DNA of 8,491 nucleotides from Planctomycetaceae bacterium UBA2972. Lineage in GTDB: Bacteria > Planctomycetota > Planctomycetia > Pirellulales > Pirellulaceae. A model generated the notes under the pieces. It ran no database searches and had not been told where the DNA came from. It worked only from the letters and a program-made list of their open reading frames with translations. Made by a program: the position numbers and the translations under genes. The stretch is taken from the NCBI GenBank assembly GCA_002348315.1, contig DEAW01000060.1, forward strand, positions 1-8,491, given 5' to 3'. Of this stretch, positions 1-6,998 are shown one piece after another (the first letter of the stretch is position 1; every line of letters begins with the position of its first letter).

Positions 1-3
1 CTG

Positions 4-26
4 CTAAACTCCCTGTGTTTAGGGAG
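4..26 (-). terminator. possible intrinsic terminator downstream of the metallophosphoesterase gene
   Basis: CTCCCT at 9-14 and AGGGAG at 21-26 form a perfect 6-bp, GC-rich stem with a 6-nt loop. Read on the minus strand, the stem is followed by TTTAG, so only a short T run is present. It lies about 100 nt past the stop of the minus-strand metallophosphoesterase gene. An overlapping alternative pairing exists (CTAAAC 4-9 with GTTTAG 17-22). The position suits the end of a minus-strand transcript, but the weak T tract keeps this tentative. The rest of 1-124 shows no gene. Confidence 0.3.
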
Positions 27-124
27 AAATACATGCTCAATACCTGCGGCCGACTTCGCCAAGGCTAAGTTTATATGCCATAGTCCGAAGGACGACGGCG
101 TAGCGGGTAAACTCCTGATTGTCT

Positions 125-1846
125 CTATGGCCTAGCTGTCGGAATCGTTAGGCGTTCGTAGAGGGGCGAGCCGATCTGCTTTCGTCCGATCGTGATATGC
201 TCCTCAAAGACATGAAACAAATGGATTGAACGCATGTTATCGCTTAGTACATGAGCTGTTCTTTCGTGCATTTGAAATCCGTTGGCATGGCGATGCCCGA
301 ACAGATAACCGGTGACTCGGTATTGATGTAATAGGCTCAGTACTTCGTCGCCGCCTAGTTGTGGCTGCAAGCTATAGCCGAAAGCGGGCAACGCGGGATA
401 ATGCGCTACGACAAACACATTACCCTTCCCTTTGGTTTGTTCCAATGCACTGCGTAAGAATTCCATTTGTTCGTCGTCTGCACGCTGAGTCATAAAGCTA
501 ATCATGATAAATGCCGTGTCGCCATATTGCTCCACACGGTTTGGCTTCCGACCAATGTATTTCTCGAATAGTGCTGTTGGTCCCTTAAAGCCTTCGGCCT
601 CTGCGTCCTGGACTGCTGTGGCAACGAGTTTGGCATATTCCGGCGCGTTGTCTGATGCCTTGGCGTAAAGATCCTCAACGAAATCGTAATTAAACAACAC
701 GTCGTGGTTTCCCGGTACGACTTCGAGTGGAGACGTCAATTGATCAAAATGCTTTTTGAAAAGCAACCATTCTTCCGGCAAGTTGTTGTTCACTAAATCT
801 CCGGCTACGCAGACTACGTCCGGATTAAAGCGGTTGAGTTCTTCTATCCCTGCATCAGCACGTTGGATCAGCAGGTCCCGATTTGTTTTGCGATCAAACT
901 GAGGATCCGATACTAAGGCGAAGGTTTGCTTCGGATTCAACGCTCGATCCTTAGAAAAACTTGGGCACTGATAGGGGTCGTCTTCAACGCGGGGCAGTCT
1001 GGGTCGAGTAACTGGATTGGGTACGACCAACGAATAAACAGGTTGCTCGGGATCAGAAACCTGAGCTACATCAATCCGGTCGCCGTACACACGCACTACG
1101 GCAACTGATCCTCGTTCGGACCATGCCAGCGAGCCTACTGATCGTACTGGCAGAGTGTTCTCGCAGTGAACCCGGTAACCATAACGTATCGGATCAAAAC
1201 GCATAGCGACTTTGAAATCGTCCACGACGGAAAAGAACGACGCGTGTTCCGGAGTTAACACCGAGCGTTTGAATTCTCCTTCACGATCGGCAAAAAGTAG
1301 CACTGCCTTTGGGCTGGAGGCGTTTGCTAACTGTGCTCGTAACCGCTTGGACGCCGAATCCGGTTTGGCATGTAGATCAGAGGCAAAAACAAGTGCAACG
1401 TCATTCAAAATTCGTAAAGTGGCATCGACATTGAAATCGCCAAAAGCTCGTTGGTATTCAGCTAATGTACCATTCGAATAATCCCGGTGGCCGGGCATTG
1501 TATAGACCGGGACATTTATTCGCTCTACATACTTTCGTATTTCGGCAAAATCGTCGGCGGAACCTGACCATGTGAGTGACCCCTGGATTACCGCCGCGTC
1601 TGGTTGGAGCTGATTTATAAGACGAACGGCTTTATCCAACGCACCTGGAGCAGTTTGGGCTAAGAAATCACGCACACTCCCCCGTTCGTCTATGATCTTG
1701 TCGGGCGGCAAAGTGGTAATATAAGGATTTGAAACGACCGCGATTGTGGCAAGCCGCTCTTCTGCGGCTAAGTTGGCACAGAACAAGGATGCCAGAAGCG
1801 TAACCGCGATGATTGAAATACGAACGATGAGTAGAAGGGAGGACAT
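125..1846 (-). CDS. secreted calcineurin-like metallophosphoesterase with a duplicated, degenerate N-terminal domain
   Basis: The protein has 573 residues. A hydrophobic signal peptide spans about residues 4-28, with likely cleavage near the Ala-Ala at 27-28, so it should act outside the cytoplasm. The C-terminal half (about 308-530) has the full calcineurin-like metallophosphoesterase motif series: SDPQ (313-316), AGDL (348-351), PGNHD (378-382), AHYP (481-484) and GHRH (517-520). The SDPQ variant, with Gln where His is usual, resembles the CPPED1/CSTP1-like branch. The N-terminal half (about 32-260) repeats the fold pattern with altered ligand positions: VSNPY at 38-42, QGSL at 88-91, PGHRD at 118-122, FADRE at 185-189, and no GHxH. 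It is probably a structural or substrate-binding pseudo-domain. The start is fixed by an in-frame TAA directly before the ATG. No Shine-Dalgarno sequence is visible. It follows the phoD-like gene on the same strand after 51 bp, consistent with cotranscription. The phosphoesterase class is well supported; the substrate is unknown. Confidence 0.9.
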   Translation of the reverse strand: MSSLLLIVRISIIAVTLLASLFCANLAAEERLATIAVVSNPYITTLPPDKIIDERGSVRDFLAQTAPGALDKAVRLINQLQPDAAVIQGSLTWSGSADDFAEIRKYVERINVPVYTMPGHRDYSNGTLAEYQRAFGDFNVDATLRILNDVALVFASDLHAKPDSASKRLRAQLANASSPKAVLLFADREGEFKRSVLTPEHASFFSVVDDFKVAMRFDPIRYGYRVHCENTLPVRSVGSLAWSERGSVAVVRVYGDRIDVAQVSDPEQPVYSLVVPNPVTRPRLPRVEDDPYQCPSFSKDRALNPKQTFALVSDPQFDRKTNRDLLIQRADAGIEELNRFNPDVVCVAGDLVNNNLPEEWLLFKKHFDQLTSPLEVVPGNHDVLFNYDFVEDLYAKASDNAPEYAKLVATAVQDAEAEGFKGPTALFEKYIGRKPNRVEQYGDTAFIMISFMTQRADDEQMEFLRSALEQTKGKGNVFVVAHYPALPAFGYSLQPQLGGDEVLSLLHQYRVTGYLFGHRHANGFQMHERTAHVLSDNMRSIHLFHVFEEHITIGRKQIGSPLYERLTIPTARP

Positions 1847-1894
1847 TTAGGAAACTAGACAATTAGACAGTTAGGAAGTTAAACAGTTAGGTGG
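1847..1894. repeat. six tandem degenerate 8-bp repeats between two minus-strand genes
   Basis: On the plus strand the six units are TTAGGAAA (1847), CTAGACAA (1855), TTAGACAG (1863), TTAGGAAG (1871), TTAAACAG (1879) and TTAGGTGG (1887). The period is exactly 8 with no indels and the approximate consensus is TTAGRMAG. The array fills 48 of the 51 bp between the stop of the phoD-like gene and the ATG of the metallophosphoesterase, and its last unit abuts that ATG. Every unit carries a TAG or TAA on the plus strand and a TAA or TAG on the minus strand. Because 8 is not a multiple of 3, stops fall in all six reading frames. The role is unknown: it could be a slippage-generated spacer, a translation-insulating element or a dispersed genomic repeat. 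Confidence 0.8.
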
Positions 1895-1897
1895 GGG

Positions 1898-3199
1898 TTA
1901 TCCTTTTGTGAGTTCGGCTTCGGTTAGTTTCACATCCCACATTTGGCGGCCTTTCATCTGGATCCAGTGAGCATGCAACGAAGGTTCGCTACCGCTGGTG
2001 TCGACATCAAGTCGCAGCCAGACATTAGGAATAGCAGCTCCTTTAATCAGATCAGGATGGGGGATGTTCAGTGTCGGGATAACTCGAGCATGAATCGGAG
2101 AGACAATGAATTGGCGAATTGCATACCCCACTTGTTCTTCCGTCTTATACTGTAGCCAGCGTGAGCAATGAATGTCACCTCCGATGAGAACAACACCACT
2201 GATATCGTTCTCACCAATAAACTCGAACAAAGCCTCGCGCTCGTGAGAGTACGTAGACCAATCATCCGATTCCGTATTCCGTTTGTTATCCCAAATCATC
2301 CCACAGGCAATTAATTTAAAAGGCGCTGTCGAATTCTTTAGGGCCTCCAGCAACCAATGCCACTGACGCTTTCCGAGCAGGGAAGGTTTTTCAGGGTCAA
2401 CCGGGGAGGGTTCGGTTCTGGCAAACCAACGTGTGTCGAGTAGGAAGACTTCGACGCCCCCTCGGCGGAACTTGGTATAAACGCCTGTGTCAGCTGCACC
2501 ATAGGATTCGAGCGCTCGGTATTCCATAAAGGCCTTTCTCGAGTTCTCTTTGCCCGGCAGATTGCCGTCGGAATCGTTTCTGCCAAAATCATGATCATCC
2601 CAGGTGCCCCAGACGGGATGGCTGCGGCCGTACCTGGCGAGCTCAGGAATCTCCAGAAATTCACGATGCTTTTCTCGTTGAAACGCGAGATCGGTCGAGT
2701 CGATGTACGGAGTGTCTCCCAGCAGTACCAAACCATCTGTCTCGTGTTCCTCCATTTGACTCCAAAGCTCCAAAGGAGTGCTTTCGGCACAGGAACCGAA
2801 TGCTAGTGAAACCTTTGTTTTGGCATTATCCGCTGGAGCTGTCGTCAGGGTTTGAGCTCCCTGGCTAGGGATAATTCCTCCGTCTTTCAAAATCTCATAA
2901 CCGTAGGTGGTACCCGTCTTAAGATCCACGGCATCCCAAATAACACAGAGGTCATTATCGTCCAGTGCCTCTGCCTCTATTGAAGTTGTTCTTTTAAGTC
3001 CGGCTTCCCGAAGCTGCAACTCGTACACTCCTGCTTCGGTAGGACGATACCAGACTTTGGCGGTGCTTGTGGAAACGTGGCCGACAATCGGACCGACTGG
3101 TTTTTCCTTGTACTGCGCGTTCACATCAGCCTCCACGGTGGAAGCAGTGATACCACTTACAACAGTAGCTCCAAATATACGACGATTTAGATGTTTCAT
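1898..3199 (-). CDS. PhoD-family alkaline phosphatase/phosphodiesterase (short form, Tat-type leader)
   Basis: The protein has 433 residues. The N-terminus carries a twin-arginine-like leader (NRRIFGA at 5-11) and a possible cleavage site after VNA (26-28), which suggests export by Tat. Residues 32-125 look like the beta-sandwich N-terminal domain of PhoD enzymes (PxVGHVS... AKVWYRP). The catalytic metallophosphatase domain follows: FGSC (134-137), GDTPY (161-165), WDDHDFGRND (200-209), LLDTRWF (253-259), LGKRQWHWL (275-283) and GGDIHCSRW (340-348). Known PhoD enzymes use Fe and Ca to cleave phosphomono- or diesters and are often induced by phosphate starvation. Here the GDTPY and DDHDFGRND forms differ from the classical GDYIYEY and DDHE forms. 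The start is firm: a TAG lies in frame 9 nt upstream, and a partial Shine-Dalgarno AGGT sits 8 nt before the ATG. A CATAAT box at 3220-3225 is a weak promoter candidate. It probably forms an operon with the downstream metallophosphoesterase gene. Family assignment is secure, substrate is not. Confidence 0.92.
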   Translation of the reverse strand: MKHLNRRIFGATVVSGITASTVEADVNAQYKEKPVGPIVGHVSTSTAKVWYRPTEAGVYELQLREAGLKRTTSIEAEALDDNDLCVIWDAVDLKTGTTYGYEILKDGGIIPSQGAQTLTTAPADNAKTKVSLAFGSCAESTPLELWSQMEEHETDGLVLLGDTPYIDSTDLAFQREKHREFLEIPELARYGRSHPVWGTWDDHDFGRNDSDGNLPGKENSRKAFMEYRALESYGAADTGVYTKFRRGGVEVFLLDTRWFARTEPSPVDPEKPSLLGKRQWHWLLEALKNSTAPFKLIACGMIWDNKRNTESDDWSTYSHEREALFEFIGENDISGVVLIGGDIHCSRWLQYKTEEQVGYAIRQFIVSPIHARVIPTLNIPHPDLIKGAAIPNVWLRLDVDTSGSEPSLHAHWIQMKGRQMWDVKLTEAELTKG

Positions 3200-3207
3200 G
3201 TAATGCT

Positions 3208-3211
3208 ACCT
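3208..3211 (-). promoter_or_regulatory. partial Shine-Dalgarno (AGGT) of the phoD-like gene
   Basis: AGGT on the minus strand lies 8 nt before the ATG at 3199. It is the only start among the complete genes here with a recognisable, though partial, ribosome binding site. It supports the chosen start together with the in-frame TAG 9 nt upstream. Confidence 0.3.
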
Positions 3212-3220
3212 AAGTTCGAA

Positions 3221-3379
3221 TTATGTCTTTCGACGAGTCAAAACTAATTCCATTTTAAGGCATGGAGCTGTCGAAATATAAGAAATTGGTTCTGTCAGCG
3301 GCACTAAAGCTGGATTGTTCTCGTCGTCGATAAGATATATAGACGCTTCAAGGTGCCCATCTGAATTGCAACGCATCAT
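3221..3379 (-). CDS. possible small gene or gene remnant, 52 residues, unknown function
   Basis: An open frame of 53 codons starts with two consecutive ATG codons at 3379 and 3376 and ends with TAA at 3221-3223. It lies 21 bp upstream of the phoD-like start on the same strand. The product is not recognised. It has no signal peptide or membrane segment. It reads like an alternating beta-strand protein, with segments such as HLEASIYLIDDE (9-20), VPLTEPISYI (26-35) and LKMELVLTRR (41-50), a basic tail (RRK), and two cysteines (Cys4, Cys40). Codon choice does not look unlike its neighbours. No Shine-Dalgarno sequence precedes it, and a TGA lies in frame 12 nt upstream of the first ATG. It could be the first gene of the phoD operon, a surviving C-terminal fragment of a larger protein, or a chance open frame. 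A chance frame of this length is not improbable in 254 bp read in six frames. Confidence 0.35.
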   Translation of the reverse strand: MMRCNSDGHLEASIYLIDDENNPALVPLTEPISYISTAPCLKMELVLTRRKT

Positions 3380-3386
3380 TTCTAAC

Positions 3387-3415
3387 TTAGCTCAATTCAT
3401 TAATTACGTTATAAT
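3387..3415 (+). promoter_or_regulatory. candidate sigma70-type promoter for the DUF1501 gene
   Basis: A perfect TATAAT -10 hexamer occupies 3410-3415. At a 17-bp spacer the -35 position (3387-3392) reads TTAGCT, a poor match to TTGACA. Transcription would start near 3422, giving a leader of about 30 nt before the ATG at 3454. The surrounding region is AT-rich. The box also lies just upstream of the minus-strand small ORF, so divergent promoters here would lie very close together or overlap. Confidence 0.45.
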
Positions 3416-3453
3416 AAGCACTTCATTTACAATTCGAATCCAGAAATGTTGTC

Positions 3454-4815
3454 ATGAAAACGAATCGCCTTAATCGCAGATCATTCATTGAAGCCGGATC
3501 GCTCCTGTTAGGAGGTTTGACACTTCCGGACCTGCTCCAGAAGCGAGCCGAGGCTCAGCAACAGGGAAAAGTCACCAAAGACACGTCAGTGATCCTGATT
3601 TGGCTACAGGGTGGTCCATCACACATGGATACCTACGATTTGAAACCGGATGCGCCGCTGGAATATCGCGGCGATGTGAGTCCGATTTCCACCGTGGTAC
3701 CGGGGATGGATATTTGTGAATACTTACCGCGTCATGCGGAAGTTGCCGATCGTTTTAATATTATCCGCTCGATCTCCCACGGGTTCGCAAACCATGCTGC
3801 CGGAGCCGGGCGATTTCTGTCAGGATACAACCCGTTCCGGTTGCTGGATCCATTAGCCCAATACCCTTGCCTAGGACCAGTGGTTTCGAAAATGCTTCAT
3901 GGAGAGCGTGATCCCTCCGTTCCCGTATATGTTGCCGATTCAGCCAATGTTTATGGCGGAGGAGCTGCCGGTCTTGGCTCGGCCTATCTTCCCTTCGTCG
4001 TGGGCGCTGACCCCAATCAGCCGAATTTCAAAGTGAACAATCTGTCGTTGACCGCGGACTTGCGAAACCGACTTGATGACCGAGTGTCGTTGCTTAAGGC
4101 GATGGATAAAGCCAAACGTAGTGTTGATGCCTCGGCAGATATTGCCAATCTGGATCACTTCAACACGCAGGCGATTGACTTGCTAACCAGCGAACGAGCT
4201 GTTAATGCCTTTGATATGTCTCAGGAAGATGATGCCACTCGAGATCGATACGGTCGTCACAAATGGGGACAACGAGCTTTGTTGGCCAGACGACTGGTTG
4301 AAGCCGGAGTCAGTTTCGTCACGATGCAAATGCAAAATCCGAGACTGCCCGGCGGAATTGGGAACTGGGATATCCATGCCGTCAACGGGCACCTGTTTGA
4401 TGATAATCGAGCACGCCTGCCAGTCTTCGACGCTGCCGTCGCGGCATTGGTGGAAGATCTATATGAACGTGGACTTGATGAAAAAGTCATGCTCATCGTA
4501 TCAGGCGAATTCGGTCGTACGCCTCGTATCAATCCGCAAAAGGGCACGCAGAGTAAAGTTATGCAACCGGGGCGAGATCATTATCCGGCAGCTATGAGCG
4601 TTTTAGTGGCTGGCGGCGGTATGCAAACAGGCCAGGTTATTGGTTCGACAAATGACAAAGGCGAACATCCTCAGGATCGTCCGCTTGACCCTAATGATTT
4701 GCTTGCCACCGTCTACACTCATCTCGGTATTGATTACAGCGAAATGGTGCCAAATCTCAGCGGTCGACCAGTTCCGTTGATTCCCTATGGTACGCCAATC
4801 AAAGAGCTGCTTTAG
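3454..4815 (+). CDS. DUF1501 family protein with Tat leader
   Basis: The protein has 453 residues, a normal length for this family (Pfam PF07394), which is abundant in planctomycetes. The leader has a clear twin-arginine motif (NRRSFIEAG at 7-15), a hydrophobic stretch, and likely cleavage after AEA (32-34), so the folded protein should be exported by Tat. Family motifs are LIWLQGGPSHMDTYD (48-62), SISHGFANHAAGAGRFLSG (106-124), NWDIH (304-308), SGEFGRTPRIN (350-360) and GRDHYP (373-378). The conserved His, Asp and Glu in these motifs suggest a metal site; the family is generally grouped with alkaline phosphatase/sulfatase-like proteins, but its biochemical role is not established. In planctomycetes it is often encoded beside a DUF1549/DUF1553 cytochrome-type protein; no such partner is present here. 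The gene stands alone on the plus strand, divergent from the phoD-like operon and convergent with the PHP hydrolase. No Shine-Dalgarno sequence precedes the ATG. Confidence 0.93.
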   Translation: MKTNRLNRRSFIEAGSLLLGGLTLPDLLQKRAEAQQQGKVTKDTSVILIWLQGGPSHMDTYDLKPDAPLEYRGDVSPISTVVPGMDICEYLPRHAEVADRFNIIRSISHGFANHAAGAGRFLSGYNPFRLLDPLAQYPCLGPVVSKMLHGERDPSVPVYVADSANVYGGGAAGLGSAYLPFVVGADPNQPNFKVNNLSLTADLRNRLDDRVSLLKAMDKAKRSVDASADIANLDHFNTQAIDLLTSERAVNAFDMSQEDDATRDRYGRHKWGQRALLARRLVEAGVSFVTMQMQNPRLPGGIGNWDIHAVNGHLFDDNRARLPVFDAAVAALVEDLYERGLDEKVMLIVSGEFGRTPRINPQKGTQSKVMQPGRDHYPAAMSVLVAGGGMQTGQVIGSTNDKGEHPQDRPLDPNDLLATVYTHLGIDYSEMVPNLSGRPVPLIPYGTPIKELL

Positions 4816-4913
4816 AATATCGGTACGCCGTAGCGTTTCGTGTTCTTTACAATAAATGCTTCCTCAAGGTAGCAGTATCGTGACTGACAGTGCTGTTACA
4901 GTTCGGCATCCAA

Positions 4914-6998
4914 TCATTGTCTTGAATCGTTCAAAGCATCAATTTTAGAACGTTGATAGAGGAAGAAACCTCGTCGTACTTCTGCCGGTGCTTTCTTTAA
5001 GAGCTGTTGGAGGTTTTCGCCTGAGAGATCCACTCCTGTTAAATCCAGTATTTCCGCTACGTGACTGGAAACGATCTGATCAAATTCGGTTAACGAAGCG
5101 GTCAGTTGAGCTGGAGTCGAGTGAGTGGTTGAGAGTGACTGAGCATAATCATGAGCCGACGAAAAAAGTCCATCCCCATCGACGTCAACTTTAATCGCAC
5201 CTGTTGAACCGATTGTATAAGGCTCGAAGTGACTGGAGGTAGGTTGATAAGGTTTTGCCGTAGGCCAATGAAGTGAAGCAACGCCATCGCCTCTTGCGAT
5301 CGCCACCAGGAATGCATCGTGTTTGAGGCCGTCTAGCTTTACCTGCCCTGTCCATTTCGTTCCGCCGCGTTGTCCTTTTCGTATCGGGAAGGTGTGAGTG
5401 AGAATGCCATTGACGTAGAGATCAACCTGTCTGGCAGTTACCCAGGAAGGCCCTTGCACGCGGATTGTTGCGACGAATTTATCTTCACCAGTTGCCAGAT
5501 CACCTGCTCCAAATTTCTTGTTGACTTGCATGGTTGTAAACAGGCCATAACTTAGATTGGCATGCCCGTTTGCCAGAGCCTGAACAGCGGCGACGGTGTC
5601 AATATTTCCCGGGGTGTCATCATCAACGCGAATGTACGTACGGCTTTGACCAATGAAGTGCCGGGCTACGTCATGGGAGTCGCTGCAACCGATCCCGGTC
5701 ACCTCGAGACCACGGTTAAGTAAACCGAACCAATCACGGTAAAGTTGAAGATAATTAGTTTGCGTAGCGCCTGAGTTGATTAGTTCCATTGCGTTAGGCA
5801 TAAATAAACCATTTTGAAGACTCCTGCCAGTAAGTGAGTTGTGCCGGCCTGGTGCAAACGGAGTAACACCGCTATGTACGTCTCGAGCGTGATTCAGAAT
5901 AATGATCGTTGCACCAGTCGTGGTTCGAATGGACTTAACGATGTCACCCCAGTTACCCAGAGTATGATCCGGCAGAGGAGAATTTACAGGGACGGGAAAG
6001 ATGTTGAAGTGGCCGATTTTGGTGGTGACTTCATTTCCAATGACAGGGGTGAAGAATCGCCCTATTCCTAATTCATGGACTCTGGGGGCATAGTCAATGT
6101 GAAGATTGTGGTCCGTGGCAATGGGTAGCTCAATCCCCTCCCCCGCGATCGTTATTAAGCGTTCGTCGAGAGTGGCGTCTCCATGCCGCGAATGTGTATA
6201 AGTGTGAACATGCGTGTCACAACTTATAAAGCCCTCAGTGTCAACTTCTCGTTTGATGGAAAGGGTCAGTGGAGATGATGTTCTGTCAGAAACCGTGATC
6301 CACTGGTGATCGATACTCCATTCCATCCCTCGCCCAGCGATGATTTGATACCGTCCCGTCGGCAATTGCAAATCCACTTCTCCATTGCTCGTATAGACGA
6401 CACCGGGGCGAACGGCAGTCGTGTCAGTCGAAGTGTTTCCGACAGACATCAGCGTTCCGTGTTCGTTCAAAATCGTCAGGCGACAGGGAGTGGCCTGGTC
6501 TGTCATCCTGTCCAGTACGCGAACAGGGACGTTGTATTGAGATAGATATTCGCTTCGAGTACTGGCGTGGAATTTGAGTTCGCCTATATAGATGTCGTCG
6601 GCCACTGCGCGTCCGGTTTGGCCGACCTTAAGTTGATTAGTTCCGTCGCGGAGCAACTCCGTTGGAATATCCATGACAATAATCATGTCATTTTCATTTC
6701 GAATGAGTCGGCCGAGTGGTTTATCGTTGAGGGTGACGGTCCAGGCCTGTTTGACGTCGATTTGCCTTAGTGAGACACTTTTTGGAAGTGACTTACTATC
6801 TACGTGAAATGAGTGGCTAAAGGTTGATCCGTCGGGTGATTCCGGGAATGTATCCCATTCCCGCTCGCCCACGCGCAAATGGGAAAGTGTGTCGTCAGCA
6901 TTGGATATTGCAGTGCCGAAGACGATGCACGGGATTAGCAGGTGAACGGCCGTCTTAATGCGGGATTTGAAAGAGCCAGGTGATTTACAGTAGCGCAT
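4914..6998 (-). CDS. CehA/McbA-family metallohydrolase, secreted, PHP domain
   Basis: The protein has 694 residues. A signal peptide (basic start, hydrophobic 18-31, cleavage probably after Ala34) indicates export. Residues 38-145 resemble a jelly-roll, galactose-binding-like module (AWTVTLNDKPLGRL, then GTNQLKVG). Residues 155-250 resemble a carboxypeptidase-regulatory-like beta domain (LPTGRYQIIAGRG). The catalytic PHP domain (about 255-460) has DTHVHT (261-266), ATDHN (294-298), GNEVTTKIGHFN (321-332), NHAR (369-372) and GCSDSH (437-442), which together supply the His/Asp/Glu ligands of a multinuclear metal site. Residues 500-600 look Ig-like, and DVDGDG (605-610) resembles a calcium-binding loop. 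PHP enzymes hydrolyse phosphoesters; the family's namesakes act on carbaryl ester bonds, so the substrate is open. The ATG is the first possible start, with an in-frame TAA shortly upstream. It lies 128 bp downstream of a PhoD gene on the same strand. The active-site set appears intact. Confidence 0.9.
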   Translation of the reverse strand: MRYCKSPGSFKSRIKTAVHLLIPCIVFGTAISNADDTLSHLRVGEREWDTFPESPDGSTFSHSFHVDSKSLPKSVSLRQIDVKQAWTVTLNDKPLGRLIRNENDMIIVMDIPTELLRDGTNQLKVGQTGRAVADDIYIGELKFHASTRSEYLSQYNVPVRVLDRMTDQATPCRLTILNEHGTLMSVGNTSTDTTAVRPGVVYTSNGEVDLQLPTGRYQIIAGRGMEWSIDHQWITVSDRTSSPLTLSIKREVDTEGFISCDTHVHTYTHSRHGDATLDERLITIAGEGIELPIATDHNLHIDYAPRVHELGIGRFFTPVIGNEVTTKIGHFNIFPVPVNSPLPDHTLGNWGDIVKSIRTTTGATIIILNHARDVHSGVTPFAPGRHNSLTGRSLQNGLFMPNAMELINSGATQTNYLQLYRDWFGLLNRGLEVTGIGCSDSHDVARHFIGQSRTYIRVDDDTPGNIDTVAAVQALANGHANLSYGLFTTMQVNKKFGAGDLATGEDKFVATIRVQGPSWVTARQVDLYVNGILTHTFPIRKGQRGGTKWTGQVKLDGLKHDAFLVAIARGDGVASLHWPTAKPYQPTSSHFEPYTIGSTGAIKVDVDGDGLFSSAHDYAQSLSTTHSTPAQLTASLTEFDQIVSSHVAEILDLTGVDLSGENLQQLLKKAPAEVRRGFFLYQRSKIDALNDSRQ

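Noticed and set aside
1847..1894. CRISPR-like array
   Set aside because: The units are 8 bp and contiguous with no spacers, and no cas genes are present; it is a simple tandem repeat.
2338..2790. 150-codon minus-strand open frame
   Set aside because: It lies wholly inside the phoD-like gene in another frame, and its product is low in family-like patterns; it is a shadow of a strongly supported gene.
3231..3326. Seven-base inverted pair CGACGAG / CTCGTCG
   Set aside because: Separated by more than 80 bp with no extension of the match; expected by chance.
3262..3333. 23-codon plus-strand ORF with a basic product
   Set aside because: Too short, no ribosome binding site, and antisense to the longer and better placed 52-codon frame.
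4205..4597. 130-codon plus-strand open frame
   Set aside because: It lies wholly inside the DUF1501 gene in a shifted frame, where all DUF1501 motifs are intact in the main frame.
4825..4902. Two small inverted repeats between the convergent genes (ACGC/GCGT at 4825-4836; ACTGACAG with CTGT and CAGT at 4883-4902)
   Set aside because: The stems are short or bulged and lack T tracts on either strand, so a bidirectional terminator cannot be supported.
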